Below, in pieces: positions 24,891-35,852 of a stretch of 64,000 nucleotides of DNA (positions within the stretch are counted from its first letter, which is position 1; each line of letters begins with the position of its first letter). This DNA comes from Mactra quadrangularis. Its lineage: Eukaryota; Mollusca; Bivalvia; Venerida; Mactridae. The notes under the pieces are model-generated. The model saw only the letters and a program-made list of their open reading frames with translations. It was not told the DNA's origin and searched no databases. The translations under genes were made by a program, and so were the position numbers. Where the stretch lies: NCBI GenBank assembly GCA_025267735.1, contig CM046297.1:35118011-35182010 (forward strand), read 5' to 3'.

Positions 24891-25349
24891 AACTTTTTTG
24901 TGATGATTTTTTCAACATTTCTCTGCATGTATTTTGTGACAGTGTAAAAATCTATCTATGGGTCAGCTTAAAACTTGACTAAGTACAATGTACATAAATA
25001 AATATTTAGCCTAGTTTTGTACTGTGCCATAGAAATACTTTGCTTTCTCTTTTAATGTTGTTTCTGCTTTGATTTGAGATTGATGTTATTGTTGTTTTAC
25101 TGTATTTATATTGTTGTATTTTAGTGTGTATCCTTAAATTAAATTTCTAAACATTAACAAACCAAAATCAAAATACTGGTTTGACAAAATGGAACTTTTG
25201 TTAATTGTGTTTCTATTGGTCATAACTTTTGATCGCATGGTTTGTCTCTCTGTCCCAAATTTCATGGCAACTCAAAGTTTTGTTTGTATTCGCTTGCTGT
25301 TGGTTTGTAAGTGCTGCTTATAACTGATCTGAAACAGTTTCATTATTGG

Positions 25350-25560
25350 ATTTTTGTTGGACTGTTAATCATTGGATAGCATGCTTGGTGTTGGTTTGAA
25401 TCCCATCTGAAACTTACTCTTTGGTTTCCTAGAGCAAGAAACTTTATCCTACTACCACAGTACTGGGGGACCAGGAAGTGGATTAAAAAGAGATAAATCT
25501 AAGTTGGAAGAACTTGTTTCACAATCAAGCTGAAATGAATTAATATTAACTGAATTAAAC
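25350..25560 (+). mobile_element. SINE family B copy
   Basis: Includes 'ggtttgaatcccatctgaaa', 'tttcctagagcaagaaactt', 'agtactgggggaccaggaag' and 'gaacttgtttcacaatcaag', followed by an AT-rich tail. Confidence 0.75.
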
Positions 25561-25824
25561 ATAATAGGAATTCAATATTTTCGCCATCATTGTTAATTAG
25601 ACATTTTCTCTTTGTGAATATAGAGAAAGGGAGGTAATCATACAGGACTTATTTTAAACAAAGGGAGGTAATTCATCAAGAATAATATTAGTGTCATAGA
25701 GTACTGATATGTTGTATTATTATCTTTCCATTATTTAAACTCTGGGTGAAATTTAACAAGGGAAGAGAAGAGACAAAATTAGATTCTCTCCTGTTCTCAT
25801 TCAATCTGATTAAAACTGGATCTA

Positions 25825-26020
25825 AAAGTTTCCGCTCGCATACTCGCTAATTTAGATCTGGTCTTTTTCAAACGAAGGTCACGTTCAGACGACCTTTTCT
25901 CATCATAATATTCATGACGAAATTGTTATGATACGTAACTTGTTTACATGGTCTACGTCACGCAATTTGATTTGAGCCACCCAATCGCAGACTAAATAAT
26001 ACCGCGGTTAAATTAGCATG
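25825..26020. promoter_or_regulatory. CpG-retaining stretch with CRE, CCAAT and forkhead motifs before E2
   Basis: It contains AAGGTCACG near 25880, TTGTTTAC (forkhead type) near 25941, TACGTCAC (CRE half-site) near 25954, CCAATCG near 25981 and ATGCAAAA near 26019, with more CpG than the flanks. It could be a promoter for an isoform starting in E2. Partial inverted words (ctggatctaaa and tttagatctgg) also allow it to be a degraded MITE. Confidence 0.3.
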
Positions 26021-26107
26021 CAAAACTTGGTCTAAAAATAGAAATTACTATATGTAGGCAATGTAAAGTTTTCCATGTCATTAATTTTCGTCAATGTTTA
26101 TTTTCAG

Positions 26108-27562
26108 TTCCGATGGGCACATCTACAACACATAAAAGTAGCAGTGAAAGTTGGTCATACAATAATCGTGAACGGGAAGTCCATCAACCTAATTTATCTC
26201 AATCAAGCATGAGTAAATCATACAGTTCTAGTACGAGCCCTCGCTCTGGAAAAGTGGCGTTAGACGAACAAACACAATTAGATCAGATATTAAGTGACTT
26301 ATTGAACGATCAGGCATTTGTGAGTCAGAAATCTGCTCCCGGTACACGCAGTTTTAAAACTGTTGAGGAGCATACAAGTCCGGAAGGAAATGTCGTAGTT
26401 CAAAGAGGTGATGTTACTTATAAACTACCTGAAGTGCGTTCAGAAAAACATTATACCGTAAAAACGGAAACAAAAACTGTTCAAGATGATAAATATAAAC
26501 CAGTGAATGCATTTACTTATACTCCTTCTTCACCGGAAATGTCAAGGTCATTTGAACCTCTACGTAGCCCTCAGAGCCCTAAAGCTCCCTATAGGACCGA
26601 TTACGAGAATAATTATAATAAAAAAGATGCGTCATACAGTTATCAGTCTAACGGACCGTCGTCACTTAGCGACGGTGAGTCGTTGTCCTGGTTACAACAA
26701 CAACAGGCTAAATTACGGGAAAAGAGTACGGAGCGTGACCCTCATCGCCAAAGAAATGAACAAATGTTGATACAAGAATTGAAAAAGTCGCAGACGCAGA
26801 ACAAATATTTTCAAAAACAATCTCAGAGTGAGGACGAATCTACGTCTAAAACGACGTCGCCTTTACAAAACGGACCGACGAGTCCCTACAGTTATACGGT
26901 ATCACGGACTCACACTTACAATACGGAAAAATCTCCTACCGAGAATGGATTTCGTCCCCATGACACGCTTCCTGTAGCTGCCTCTCATACAACATACATA
27001 ACAGAGCAGACGACGTCATCAAAAGTTTCAAATAAACCGCCACCTTCTCCAAATTTACAAAGAACTGTTACTCCTACTTTAAATTCACCTCCAGTCCCAC
27101 CCCCAGCTAGAACAAGTAGTCGGGACTACATGCAACATCAGACGCAGCAACAGCAACAACAACAGCAGCAGCAGACTCGTAATCGCTCATATAGCGGAGG
27201 TGCTTATCAGCAGTCAGCAAGCTCTTGGAAGAGTGAGACTCACACTCAACCCAGGGTCGTTCAGAGGCATAACTCAGAATCGGCATACGATCGTGAACAT
27301 TATGAACGTCAACATGAATCACGGCAGCAATTTAAGACTCCGCCTATTTCACCAAGATCTGTGTCGCCCCATACGTTTCAGAATTATAAAACCGTGTATA
27401 AAACCATACACCATGATGAGCCGGATTTTTCGCAACCTCAGCCAGTTGAGGTTAAAATTGAAAAGCACACACAAAAAGAACAGCATACAGTTCAACAACA
27501 ACAAGAAGCTAATAAACCACATTACATCACAGAGGTCATAGTTCAAAGGACAGGTGGTACAG
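26108..27562 (+). CDS. tns: Tensin exon E2: large disordered linker exon with polyglutamine
   Basis: At 1455 nt this is the largest exon, open throughout, phase 1 at both ends. It is bounded by 'tattttcag' and the strong donor ACAG|GTAAGT. It encodes about 485 residues rich in Ser, Thr, Gln and Pro, as expected for the tensin linker. Near 26260-26310 the helix-like segment QLDQILSDLL resembles the ELDRLLSGFG segment found soon after the DGSLYAKV motif in vertebrate TNS1. Around 26675-26800 SLSWLQQQQAKLRE leads into a charged, Gln-rich helix that may form a short coiled coil. Proline-rich stretches (NKPPPSPNL, SPPVPPPAR) near 27035-27120 are candidate SH3 sites. A run of ten Gln codons lies at 27145-27174. 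RHNSES near 27270 is a basophilic kinase-type site. Many SP/TP pairs suggest proline-directed phosphorylation. An ATG five bases after the acceptor is internal, not a translation start, unless a local promoter is used. Confidence 0.9.
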
Positions 27563-27620
27563 GTAAGTTCATGAACTCTCTTCTACCAATCTCAATCTTG
27601 TTACTTTGCCCCTTAAACAT

Positions 27621-27852
27621 CCCCAGTTGGTAGCACGCAAGTCTACTGATTGAGAGGTCGTGGGTTCGAATTCTGGGCGGGGCATACTTTCATGGAGCTT
27701 GGTCATGAAATTATTAGATCCTCATTGCCAAAGAAATGAACAGTTCAATCCAGGGATTTAGCCTTTCCAGGAGGAGTGAGTAGGTTGACTGACTGCCCTT
27801 ACATGACCATACAATGTGTTGCTACGGCATTAATCCCAACAAACAAACAATC
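27621..27852 (+). mobile_element. SINE family A, copy 1 (5' truncated)
   Basis: tRNA-derived head 'agttggtagcacgcaagtct' with the box B-like 'gggttcgaattct', then the family body and the tail 'taatcccaacaaacaaac'. It begins within the tRNA-like head, about 60 bp after E2. Confidence 0.8.
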
Positions 27853-27864
27853 CTTGAAGATCAG

Positions 27865-28175
27865 TCCACCCAACTAGCTCAGTCAGTTGCACACAAGTCT
27901 ACTTATTAAGATGTTGTGGTTTGATTTCTGGGCAAAGCTTACTTGCACTTAGTTTGGTTATGAAACAATATCCTCAGCCATTCTCCCTCCTACCACTGAT
28001 TCTAAATCATGTATGGCAGATATCAGTCACTGACAGAAGTTTGCACCTAAAGTATCTGGTTAACGGCTAAATCCAGAGATTTAGCCTTTTCGGGAACAGT
28101 GAGTAGGTTGATGTAACCATGATATATCAAATACAATGTTTTGCTATGGTGTTAAACCCAACAGAAACAACCTTA
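27865..28175 (+). mobile_element. SINE family A, copy 2
   Basis: Head 'ccacccaactagctcagtca' with a decayed box B ('tggtttgatttct'), body blocks 'cctcctaccactgattctaa', 'cagtcactgacagaagt' and 'ccagagatttagcctttt', and tail 'gttaaacccaacag'. More decayed than copy 3. Confidence 0.8.
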
Positions 28176-28304
28176 ACTTTTAACAATTAGGTTTAAAACC
28201 TCTTGTCCAGCCACATAGGGGATTTGTATGTAAATCTTTTTATTTTGTTGAAACTTGTTCATACATTTTCTTATCTACTTTTGATCTTACCTCTTATATA
28301 TTTA

Positions 28305-28615
28305 GGCCGCCCGGCTAGCTCAGTTTGTAGCATGCAAGTCTACTGATCAAGGGGTTGTGGGTTCGATTCCCGGGCGGTGCATACTTTCGTGGAGTTTGGT
28401 CATAAAATTATTTCTATGTCCATTCTCCCTCCTACCAATGATTTTTAATTATGTAGGGCAGTTGTCAGTCATTGACGAAAGTATGTGCTTAGTAGTTGGT
28501 TTACAGCTAAATCCAGAGATTTAGCCTTTCCAGGAGGAGTGAGTAGGTTGACTGAACGTCGTTACATGACCTATAAATGTGTTGCTATGGCGTTAAACCC
28601 AACAAAACAAACAAT
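28305..28615 (+). mobile_element. SINE family A, copy 3 (best preserved)
   Basis: The head has box A-like 'tagctcagtttg' and an exact box B GGTTCGATTCC, and the ends of the tRNA-like part (GCCGCCC and GGGCGGT) can pair. The body carries 'ccattctccctcctaccaat', 'ggcagttgtcagtcattgac' and 'gatttagcctttccaggagg', then 'gttaaacccaacaaaacaaa'. The intact boxes suggest it could still be read by RNA polymerase III. It is not a functional tRNA because it continues into the SINE body. Confidence 0.88.
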
Positions 28616-28932
28616 CTTACATATTTATCACTCTTGAGTCAGCCTTTTGGTGCTTCAATGACTTAGACTTAGGTTTGTATACTTTAATGAATAATTTTAA
28701 AAATTAAGGCATGTTTAAGTTTTATAGCTGAATCAAAACAACTACTTAATGCATTCAGTGTGGAGTATTGCTATTAAGTGAACCATTATTACAAGTGTAA
28801 TGGCTACCTTAAATATGAGTTTCTATTCTGTTTCCTTTTAATTGCTACCACGCAGCCCCAACGATAAATATATACCTGAATTTGGCAGCAGACTTGATGA
28901 ATATTTTGTACATGTATTTAAAAAGCAGTTTT

Positions 28933-31710
28933 TATACGCCCGTTTTGAAAAAACGGTCGTATTATGTTATGCTGTTGTCCGTCTGTCCGTCTGTCCGTCC
29001 GTGGACAATTGCTTGTCCGGATGATAACTTAAGAAAGGATATACCTAGGTTCCTCAAATTTTATGTGTGGATAGCCCTTGGGTGGAGGAGGTTCCCTATT
29101 GATTTTGAGACCCCAGGGTTAAAGGTCAAGGTCACTGGGACTTAAAATAGGTAAAACTTGTCCGGACAATAACTGAACCACCAATGTACCTAGGTTCACC
29201 AAATTTAATGTAAAAGTAGCCCATGTGTCAAAGATGTTCCCTATTGGTTTTGGGGCCCCTGGGTCAAAGGTCAAGGTCACAGTGGCATCATATGTGAAAA
29301 AAACTTGTCCTGACAATAACTTAACAACCAATCTACCTAGGTTCACCAAATTTTATGTGAGAGTAGCCCATGTGTCAAGGATGTCCCCGGTCGGTTTTGG
29401 GGCCCCTGGGTCAAAGGTCAAGGTCACAGGGACATCATATTGAAAAACCTTGTCCGGACCATAACTCAACAACGACTGTACCTAGGTTCACCAAATTTTA
29501 TGTGAAGGTAGCCCATGTGTCAAGGATGTGCCCTATAGGTTTATGGGGCCCCAGGTTCAAAGGTCAAGGTCACAGTGGCATAATATGGAAAAACTTTGTC
29601 CGGGCAATAACTGAACCACCAATGTACCTAGGTTCACCAAATTTTATCTGAGAGTAGCCCATGTGTCAAGGATATGCCCTATTGATTTTGGGGCCCCTGG
29701 GTCAAAGGTCAAGGTCACAGTGGCATCATATTGAAAAACATTGTCCGGGTAATAACTCAACAATGAGTGTACCTAGGTTCACCAAATTTCATGTGAGAGT
29801 AGCCCATGTGTCAGGGATATACCTTATCAGTTTTGAGGAAACAGGTTGAGTTTAAACCTTCAACCAGAAGATATCAAATTACCAAGCTGTGACTTCAAAT
29901 GTTCAATCAATATGTTGATAAAGTCAAAATGGCAAACAATGAAACACTTGTCCAGGCAATAACTGAACCACCAATGTACCTAGGTTCACCAAATTTTATG
30001 TGAGGGTAGCCCTTGTGTTAAGGGTATGCCCTATTGGTTTTGGGGCTCCTAGGTCAAAGGTCAAGGTCACAGGGGCATCATATTGAAAAACCTTGTTCGG
30101 ACAATGACTCATCAACGACTGTACCTAGGTTCACCAAATTTCATGTGAAGGTAGCCCATGTGTCAAGGATGTGCCCTACAGGTTTATGGGGCCCCAGGTT
30201 CAAAGGTCAAGGTCACAGTGGCATAATATGGAAAAACTTTGTCTGGACAATAACTGAACCACCAATGTACCTAGGTTCACCAAATTTTATCTGAGAGTAG
30301 CCCATGTGTCAAGGATATACCCTATTGATTTTGGGGCCCCTGGGTCAAAGGTCAAGGTCACAGTGGCATCATATTGAAAAACATTGTCCGGGTAATAACT
30401 CAACAATGAGTGTACCTAGGTTCACCAAATTTCATGTGAGAGTAGCCCATGTGTCAAGGATATACCTTATCAGTTTTGAGGAAACAGGTCAAGTTTAAAC
30501 CTTCAACCAGAAGATATCAAATTACCAAGCTGTGACTTCAAATGTTCAATCAATATGTTAATAAAGTCAAAATGGCAAACAATGAAACACTTGTCCAGGC
30601 AATAACTGAACCACCAATGTACCTAGGTTCACCAAATTTTATGTGAGGGTAGCCCTTGTGTTAAGGATATGCCCTATTGGTTTTGGGGCTCCTAGGTCAA
30701 AGGTCAAGGTCACAGGGGCATCATATTGAAAAACCTTGTTCGGACAATAACTCATCAACGACTGTACCTAGGTTCACAAAATTTTATGTGAATGTAGCCC
30801 TTGTGTCAAGGATGTTCCCAATAGGTTTTGGTGCACCAGGCCCAAAGGTCAAGGTCACAGAGGCATCATATCGAAAAACCTAGTCCAGACAATAACTGAA
30901 CCACCAATGTACCTAGGTTCACAAATTTTTATGTGAGAGTAGCCCAAGTGTCAAGGTTATCTCCTGTAGGTTTTGGGGCCCCTGGGTCAAAGGTCAAGGT
31001 CACAGGGGCATCATATTGAAAAACATTGTCCGTGTAGTAACTCAACAATGACTGCGCCTAGGTTCACCAAATTTCATGTGAGAGTAGCCCATGGGTCAAG
31101 GATGTTCCCTATTGGTTTTGGGGCCCCTGGGTCAAGTTTAAACCATCATCCAGAAGATATCAAATTACCAAGCAGTGACTTCAAATGTTCAATAAATATG
31201 TTAATAAAGTCAAAATGGCAAACAATGGAAATAATGCTATATTTAATAAGTAACATGAATTTAGTTCACCAAATTTTATGTGAGGGTAGCCCATGTGTCA
31301 AGGATGTTCCCAATTGGTTTTGGGTCAAAACTGGGTCAAAGGTCAAGGTCACAGGGGCATCATATGGAAAACCCTTGTCCGAACAATAACTAAACAATGA
31401 TTGTACCTAGGTTAACCAAATTTTATGTGAATCAGCCCATTTGTCAAGATGTAATGTGTTGATAGCCCTTTGGTATTTTTGGTTCTGAGGCCCCAGGGTC
31501 AAGGTCACTGGAAGTTTGTATGGGAAAACTTTGTGTCGGTGATAACTCAACCATGGCTGTACCTAGGTTTCAAAATCTTTGCTTTGGATAGCCTTCCAGT
31601 TAAGGATGGGACCTATTCTGAGATCCCGGGGTCATTGGTCAAGGTCACAGGGACTTCATATGAGATAGAACACAGCATGGACTGCACACGGGCGTATAAT
31701 GCCCCGCCCA
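28933..31710. mobile_element. Pearl/Helentron-like non-autonomous element with about 16 tandem core repeats
   Basis: It opens with TATACGCCCG (28933-28942) and, near its end, has the exact reverse complement CGGGCGTATA (31689-31698), followed by a GC-rich hairpin-like 'gccccgcccagcgg' and 'ctcttgttt'. After the left end comes a CCGT/CTGT tetranucleotide tract (about 28976-29005). The core is about sixteen units of roughly 146 bp, with 'gtccggacaataactgaacc', 'gtacctaggttcaccaaatt', 'gtagcccatgtgtcaagga' and 'tcaaaggtcaaggtcacag' in fixed order. A special spacer ('ccagaagatatcaaattacc') occurs at about 29868, 30510 and 31150, giving a higher-order period near 642 bp between the first two. Inverted ends, a microsatellite and tandem cores together resemble bivalve 'pearl' elements, which I recall are now grouped with Helentrons. 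Open forward frames across it come from the repeat and are not genes. Confidence 0.78.
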
Positions 31711-31866
31711 GCGGAGCTCTTGTTTTACAAAGGATTAAAGCGAAATCAAATTAGTTAGAATTATTTAATACACGCCCATGGTATAGTGGTTAGGGTTCTG
31801 GACTTTCTCCGTCTACTCCCTCCTTCTCTCAATCAAAATTTAATACTATTTATTTTTCTCTAACAG

Positions 31867-32180
31867 ATTCTAAAAACAGTACTTTAAGTAGAGAAAGAGA
31901 GAAGACAGAAACAGATAACAGACTTGAAGCTTTAGAGAAATCTCTCCAGGCAGCCCAGAATTCTATAATAGCCTCAACACCATGGCAACAACAACAACAT
32001 CAACAACAACAAAACGTAATAAAACAGGAAGTACGTCAATTTGAGACTAGAAGTTATGAGACAAAGACCGAACAACGTCATGAACAGCGTCACGAGCAAC
32101 AACGAGTGAGTAGAGAGGACGTGAATGGTGGTTACCCTCGTAGCATGTCGCCTGTTTGGGACAACTACCCTGTTGAGCAT
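31867..32180 (+). CDS. tns: Tensin exon E3: charged, Gln-rich linker segment
   Basis: Exon of 314 nt entered in phase 1 and left in phase 0 at CAT|GTAAGC. It lacks an early Met codon, so it is easily overlooked, but it is stop-free in the phase dictated by E2. It encodes about 105 residues. The start is a charged amphipathic stretch (NRLEALEKSLQAAQNS) likely to form a helix or short coiled coil. Two Gln runs broken by His follow near 31985-32015, then a repetitive ETRSYETKTEQRHEQRHEQQ segment. The exon ends SPVWDNYPVEH. Codons CAA and CAG alternate in the Gln runs. An internal GTGAGT at 32106, after a complete codon, is a strong alternative donor that would shorten the exon by 75 nt in frame. 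I infer membership of the tensin transcript from frame continuity and composition, not from a known domain. Confidence 0.82.
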
Positions 32181-32223
32181 GTAAGCTACCACGTAAATCC
32201 TACATTAATATATTAACATTCCC

Positions 32224-32385
32224 TAAAGGTCAAGGTCACAAGTTTAAAGTTTCTCCTTTTGGGGTCAAGGACATCTGAAGTACAAGGTCATAGCTTTAAT
32301 TTTTGGGGTCAAGGTTATGTGAAGTTCAAGGTCATATTTGCTTTACTTTTTGAGGTCAAGGACATCTGAAGTTCTATGTCAATGT
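32224..32385. repeat. AAGGTCA-rich tandem repeat just after E3
   Basis: About four diverged units contain 'ggtcaagg' and 'catctgaagt.caaggtca' with T-rich spacers, starting 44 bases after E3. The AGGTCA/TCAAGGTCA cores resemble nuclear-receptor half-sites and the core of the pearl-like array in the preceding intron. Confidence 0.7.
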
Positions 32386-32959
32386 TTTCAGTGACTTTTC
32401 TTGAAATGATGACTGTACCCTACCATTTTGTTTCATGATAATCATAAATTCCCAACTGAAGTTTCCAACATTCAATTTATTTTGTAAATTCAGTCTGCAA
32501 TTTGCCTGCTTGTACATGGACATGGAGTATTTTATTTTGGGCAACTGAAATTCTACAAAAATTAATTTAGCAGCAGAACTATACACATTGTGACCTTGGC
32601 CTTTAAAATTTTAATATTGTTAATTGCAAATTAACTGAAAATTATTATTTCTTTACCTTAATTCATTACTTGGTACTAATGGTTTTTACTCAGCTTCTAT
32701 GAAAAAGGATATTTGAATTTTATTTTATTGGAAACATGATGGTTTAGCTTAGAAGATAAGGTTTAAAAAAATTATGCTTTAATGATGTTACTTGACTCTA
32801 AGTATTCTACTAATTGCCTAGGTGGTTGAGTGGTTGAAGTCTTTAAACCTCTATAACCTCTCAATGAAAGCTGGGCCTGTGGTCTTCAGTTTAGCATTGA
32901 CCACTTCTTCATATGTAAGAATGTTGGCAAGTGCTCAGGACTGGAGCCAAACTTTGGTG

Positions 32960-33125
32960 AGTTAAAAAATAGCGCTTTTCGAAAAAATATAGAGATGGCA
33001 TTTTCGAAATTTATAGGCAGCACTTTTGAAAATATTATAGAAAGTACATTAGAAAAACAATATTGATAGCTTTCATGAAAAAATTGCACTTTTGAAAAGT
33101 TCTTAGATGGCACTTTTTTGAGATA
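32960..33125. repeat. Degenerate tandem repeat (gcacttttgaaaa type)
   Basis: Five or six variants of 'agatggcacttttgaaaa.ta' follow one another at about 28-35 bp spacing. Confidence 0.65.
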
Positions 33126-34182
33126 TTGCAGATTTGTTAAGTTCTGTTATATTGCATAGAATCTTACAGGTATTTGATATCTATGTTGCATCCTTGCATT
33201 TATATACCTTGTGGAGTATGCTGATAATATCTTTGTATTTTATATTTGAAAACTGTCTACCTTTATATGCTGTTGGCAAATATTGAGATTTACAGTGTAA
33301 GGGAAGCAACTCTTGCAAAAATGTTTTTGAATTAAGCTTGGTATCTCAAATTATCTCCCTTTGAATTAAATACAGTGGTGATTATTTTCATACAACTTAC
33401 TTTTAGTAATGCAAAATGGGTAATATTAAATTTGTTGGAATATTGACTTTTACAATACAAGGGAAGTAACTTATACAAACACATTTTAAGTTATTCTGAG
33501 AGTAATTATCTTCCTTTCCTATAAAAAGATGAAAGGTTGACTTATTGAAATTCTTTCGTGTTTATTTGAATTCTTGACAACAAAATTTAGAAAAATGATA
33601 AAAAGAGACTAATAATATTGATTCATTTTAAGGTGGCTGTTTCCATTATCAAGTTTCTGAATTTCTTGTTTTTGTTGATATTATTTTGGTATTTTTACCC
33701 AGTTTTACAGCTTTAAACTATTGGCTATACATACTTAGGTTTATGATGAATGCATGAATTTATTTTATTTATGTTCGTTTTTATGTTGATATAATCAATT
33801 TATTGCACAATATAATTATTTTAGCTTTAATTATGATGTTGCATGCCCCTGTGAGATGTTTTATTTTAATTTGAAATCAAATCTGTGCGGTAAATATGAT
33901 TTGGTCACAAATATTAAATATGTAATAATGTAAAATTTTAATTAATATTGGCATGGTTTGTATGTACAGTTATACCTTGATAAAAAGACCGATTTCATTT
34001 TAAATTTGTATTGCATTTAATTTGGTGCCTCTGATGTGTAGCTGAGTGGAATCTGCAACCCTGTTTATCTGACCATTTGGTTTGTCCACTTCATTACAAA
34101 TCTTGTGATCAAAGTTGAATTCCCAGCTGTGGCAGGTTATTCCCTTCTAAGGAAATTCGACTATTATGAGTATTCTTATGAA

Positions 34183-34602
34183 TAGGGCTGCGTATCTTGA
34201 CCAAGGTCGCGATACGATACGTATCACGATATATGCCTCACGATTATGATTTTAATCGCGATACGATGTAAATTGTAAATTTGGTATGAATGCATTGACA
34301 AATTATAATATTTTTATCAAACAATCATAAAATTAAAAAAGTTAATTATTACTCTGATAACACAAAATAAAATCAACAAAACAAATGTTATCTTTTTTTA
34401 ATGAGTATTGAGAATAATAAGTAAATTTGAGTAAAGATTGCAATTCAAGTTAAATGCTATAGATATATAGTATATTTTGTTTTTAACTAATTTCTTGTAA
34501 AGGGCCTTCTGAATCACAATTTTTAGGACGCGATTCGATACACCTGTATTGGACAGTCGCCAATACGATCTCACGATGCATCGGTGAATCGTTACAGCCC
34601 TA
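34183..34602. mobile_element. hAT-type MITE, 420 bp, with perfect 8-bp target duplication
   Basis: The element starts TAGGGCTG and ends CAGCCCTA, and is flanked on both sides by CTTATGAA (34175-34182 and 34603-34610). An 8-bp duplication and TAGGGCTG-type ends are typical of hAT transposons. The subterminal regions are rich in CGATACGATA-like words that pair between the two ends. The middle is AT-rich and has no transposase frame, so it is non-autonomous. Confidence 0.9.
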
Positions 34603-35838
34603 CTTATGAAGAGGTACAAGTTGTCTGCTTCTGGTGGAAGAGTAAAGCAGTTCTTGTAAAAGAAAATTATTTTAGAAACTGGTTGTCTGCTGTTTATAAA
34701 CTAATTAAAAAGAGTTGATATATATTATATATGATCCAATAATTGTAGGAAAAACAAAAGATTACAGCACTTAAGTAGACTTTTAAAAAATATTAATGTT
34801 AGGTAATTGCACCTTTTTATCTCAGTGTTTGTCCAACTGGGTGGATTGAGTAGCTCTGATGGACTAGTGCTATCTAGCCCCAATGCAAGGCCATACTATT
34901 CAGAATTAATGATAGATGATGATGATGCACAGCTGAAAAGATGATTTTGATAATACTACCAACTAAATATAGAAAGTTACTTAAAATTGCATTTGTTTGA
35001 TCATTTTAGTCATTGCGTTGTAAATTTATTAGGTATTAATGCAACAACAGTTTTGTCAGGCTGGGTTGACAAAGAGATCATTTTCTTTCATGATGATTTT
35101 GAGCATGTATGTTTATGAGCCTTATATTTGTGTGTGATCACTTACGCATATCAAAACATTGATAATTTATTGTCACAAAAATATGTGAAAATATAGAATT
35201 TTATTGGCTAAAATTGTTCATTAAACATTTTGTGATGAGTCATTTTGTGTCAGCCATCTTTAAATGGCTGCTTATATCATTTGGATTGCTTATATCATTT
35301 TGGTTGGTTAATTTTCAAACATGTAATTCAAATAAGTTTTGAAAATGGGAATATTAAGAGAGGTAAAATTATGTTTACTTGAATTTTGATACTGGTAATT
35401 AACATTTTTTGCAGAGTTAATTTTGTGTTTTGAAATGAGTAAAATATTTGTTACAGTTTGAATTGAATTTCAGTAAATTAATTTCTGACTGAATTGAATT
35501 TGGCACAAATGTATATTAAAAGCTATGCAGGTGTCAAAGAAATGAATATTTTCTCATTGCATTTCTATGATGTGAAATGTTTACCTTTGTGAGCTTAAAA
35601 TTTACTATTTCTAACTCAATTTAAGTGTATTGCCTTCTTTGTTTAGTGGCCACAAAATTCCAAAGACCACAATGCAAGGATGCAGGCAAAAGGTACAAAG
35701 CTTTCTTTCAAGAGTGAATATATTGACCTTCCAACTCAGTTGGACAAGCTTAGTAATTCCTAGGCCTCAAATGGCTTTAAAGGGAGGTTCTACTGTATAA
35801 AATACATACATATAATGTTAAATTAATGTTATAAATTT

Positions 35839-35852
35839 GTTGCTATGGTAAC
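35839..35852. promoter_or_regulatory. RFX-type X-box
   Basis: GTTGCTATGGTAAC is a near-palindrome matching the RFX X-box consensus at all but one position. Nothing around it shows whether it is used; a 14-bp match can occur by chance in a genome. Confidence 0.4.

Larger units (their letters stand above)
23565..26107 (+). other. Intron E1-E2 (2.5 kb)
   Basis: Phase-1 intron beginning GTATTG and ending 'tattttcag'. It contains a SINE-like 3' body (24620-24890) with a short ATAA-rich tail, a copy of SINE family B (25350-25560) and a CpG-rich stretch directly before E2 (25825-26020). The rest is AT-rich sequence in which I see nothing else. Confidence 0.75.
27563..31866 (+). other. Intron E2-E3 (4.3 kb) filled with mobile elements
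   Basis: Phase-1 intron from GTAAGT to 'ctctaacag'. Most of it is mobile-element sequence: three consecutive SINE-A copies (27621-28615) and a pearl-like tandem-repeat element (28933-31710). A fragment at about 31774-31815 (tggtatagtggttaggg) looks like the 5' head of another tRNA-derived SINE. The remaining 28620-28930 and 31715-31770 show nothing recognisable. Confidence 0.75.

Noticed and set aside
26507..27546. Frames in other phases and on the minus strand inside E2
   Set aside because: Shadows of the real E2 frame; they lack any independent support.
28305..28378. Functional tRNA gene
   Set aside because: A and B boxes are present, but the sequence continues into a SINE body repeated elsewhere in the window; cloverleaf pairing is imperfect.
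29034..31389. Series of plus-strand frames such as those with PRFTKFYV and GQRSRSQ
   Set aside because: They recur with the 146-bp core units and are shadows of the repeat element.
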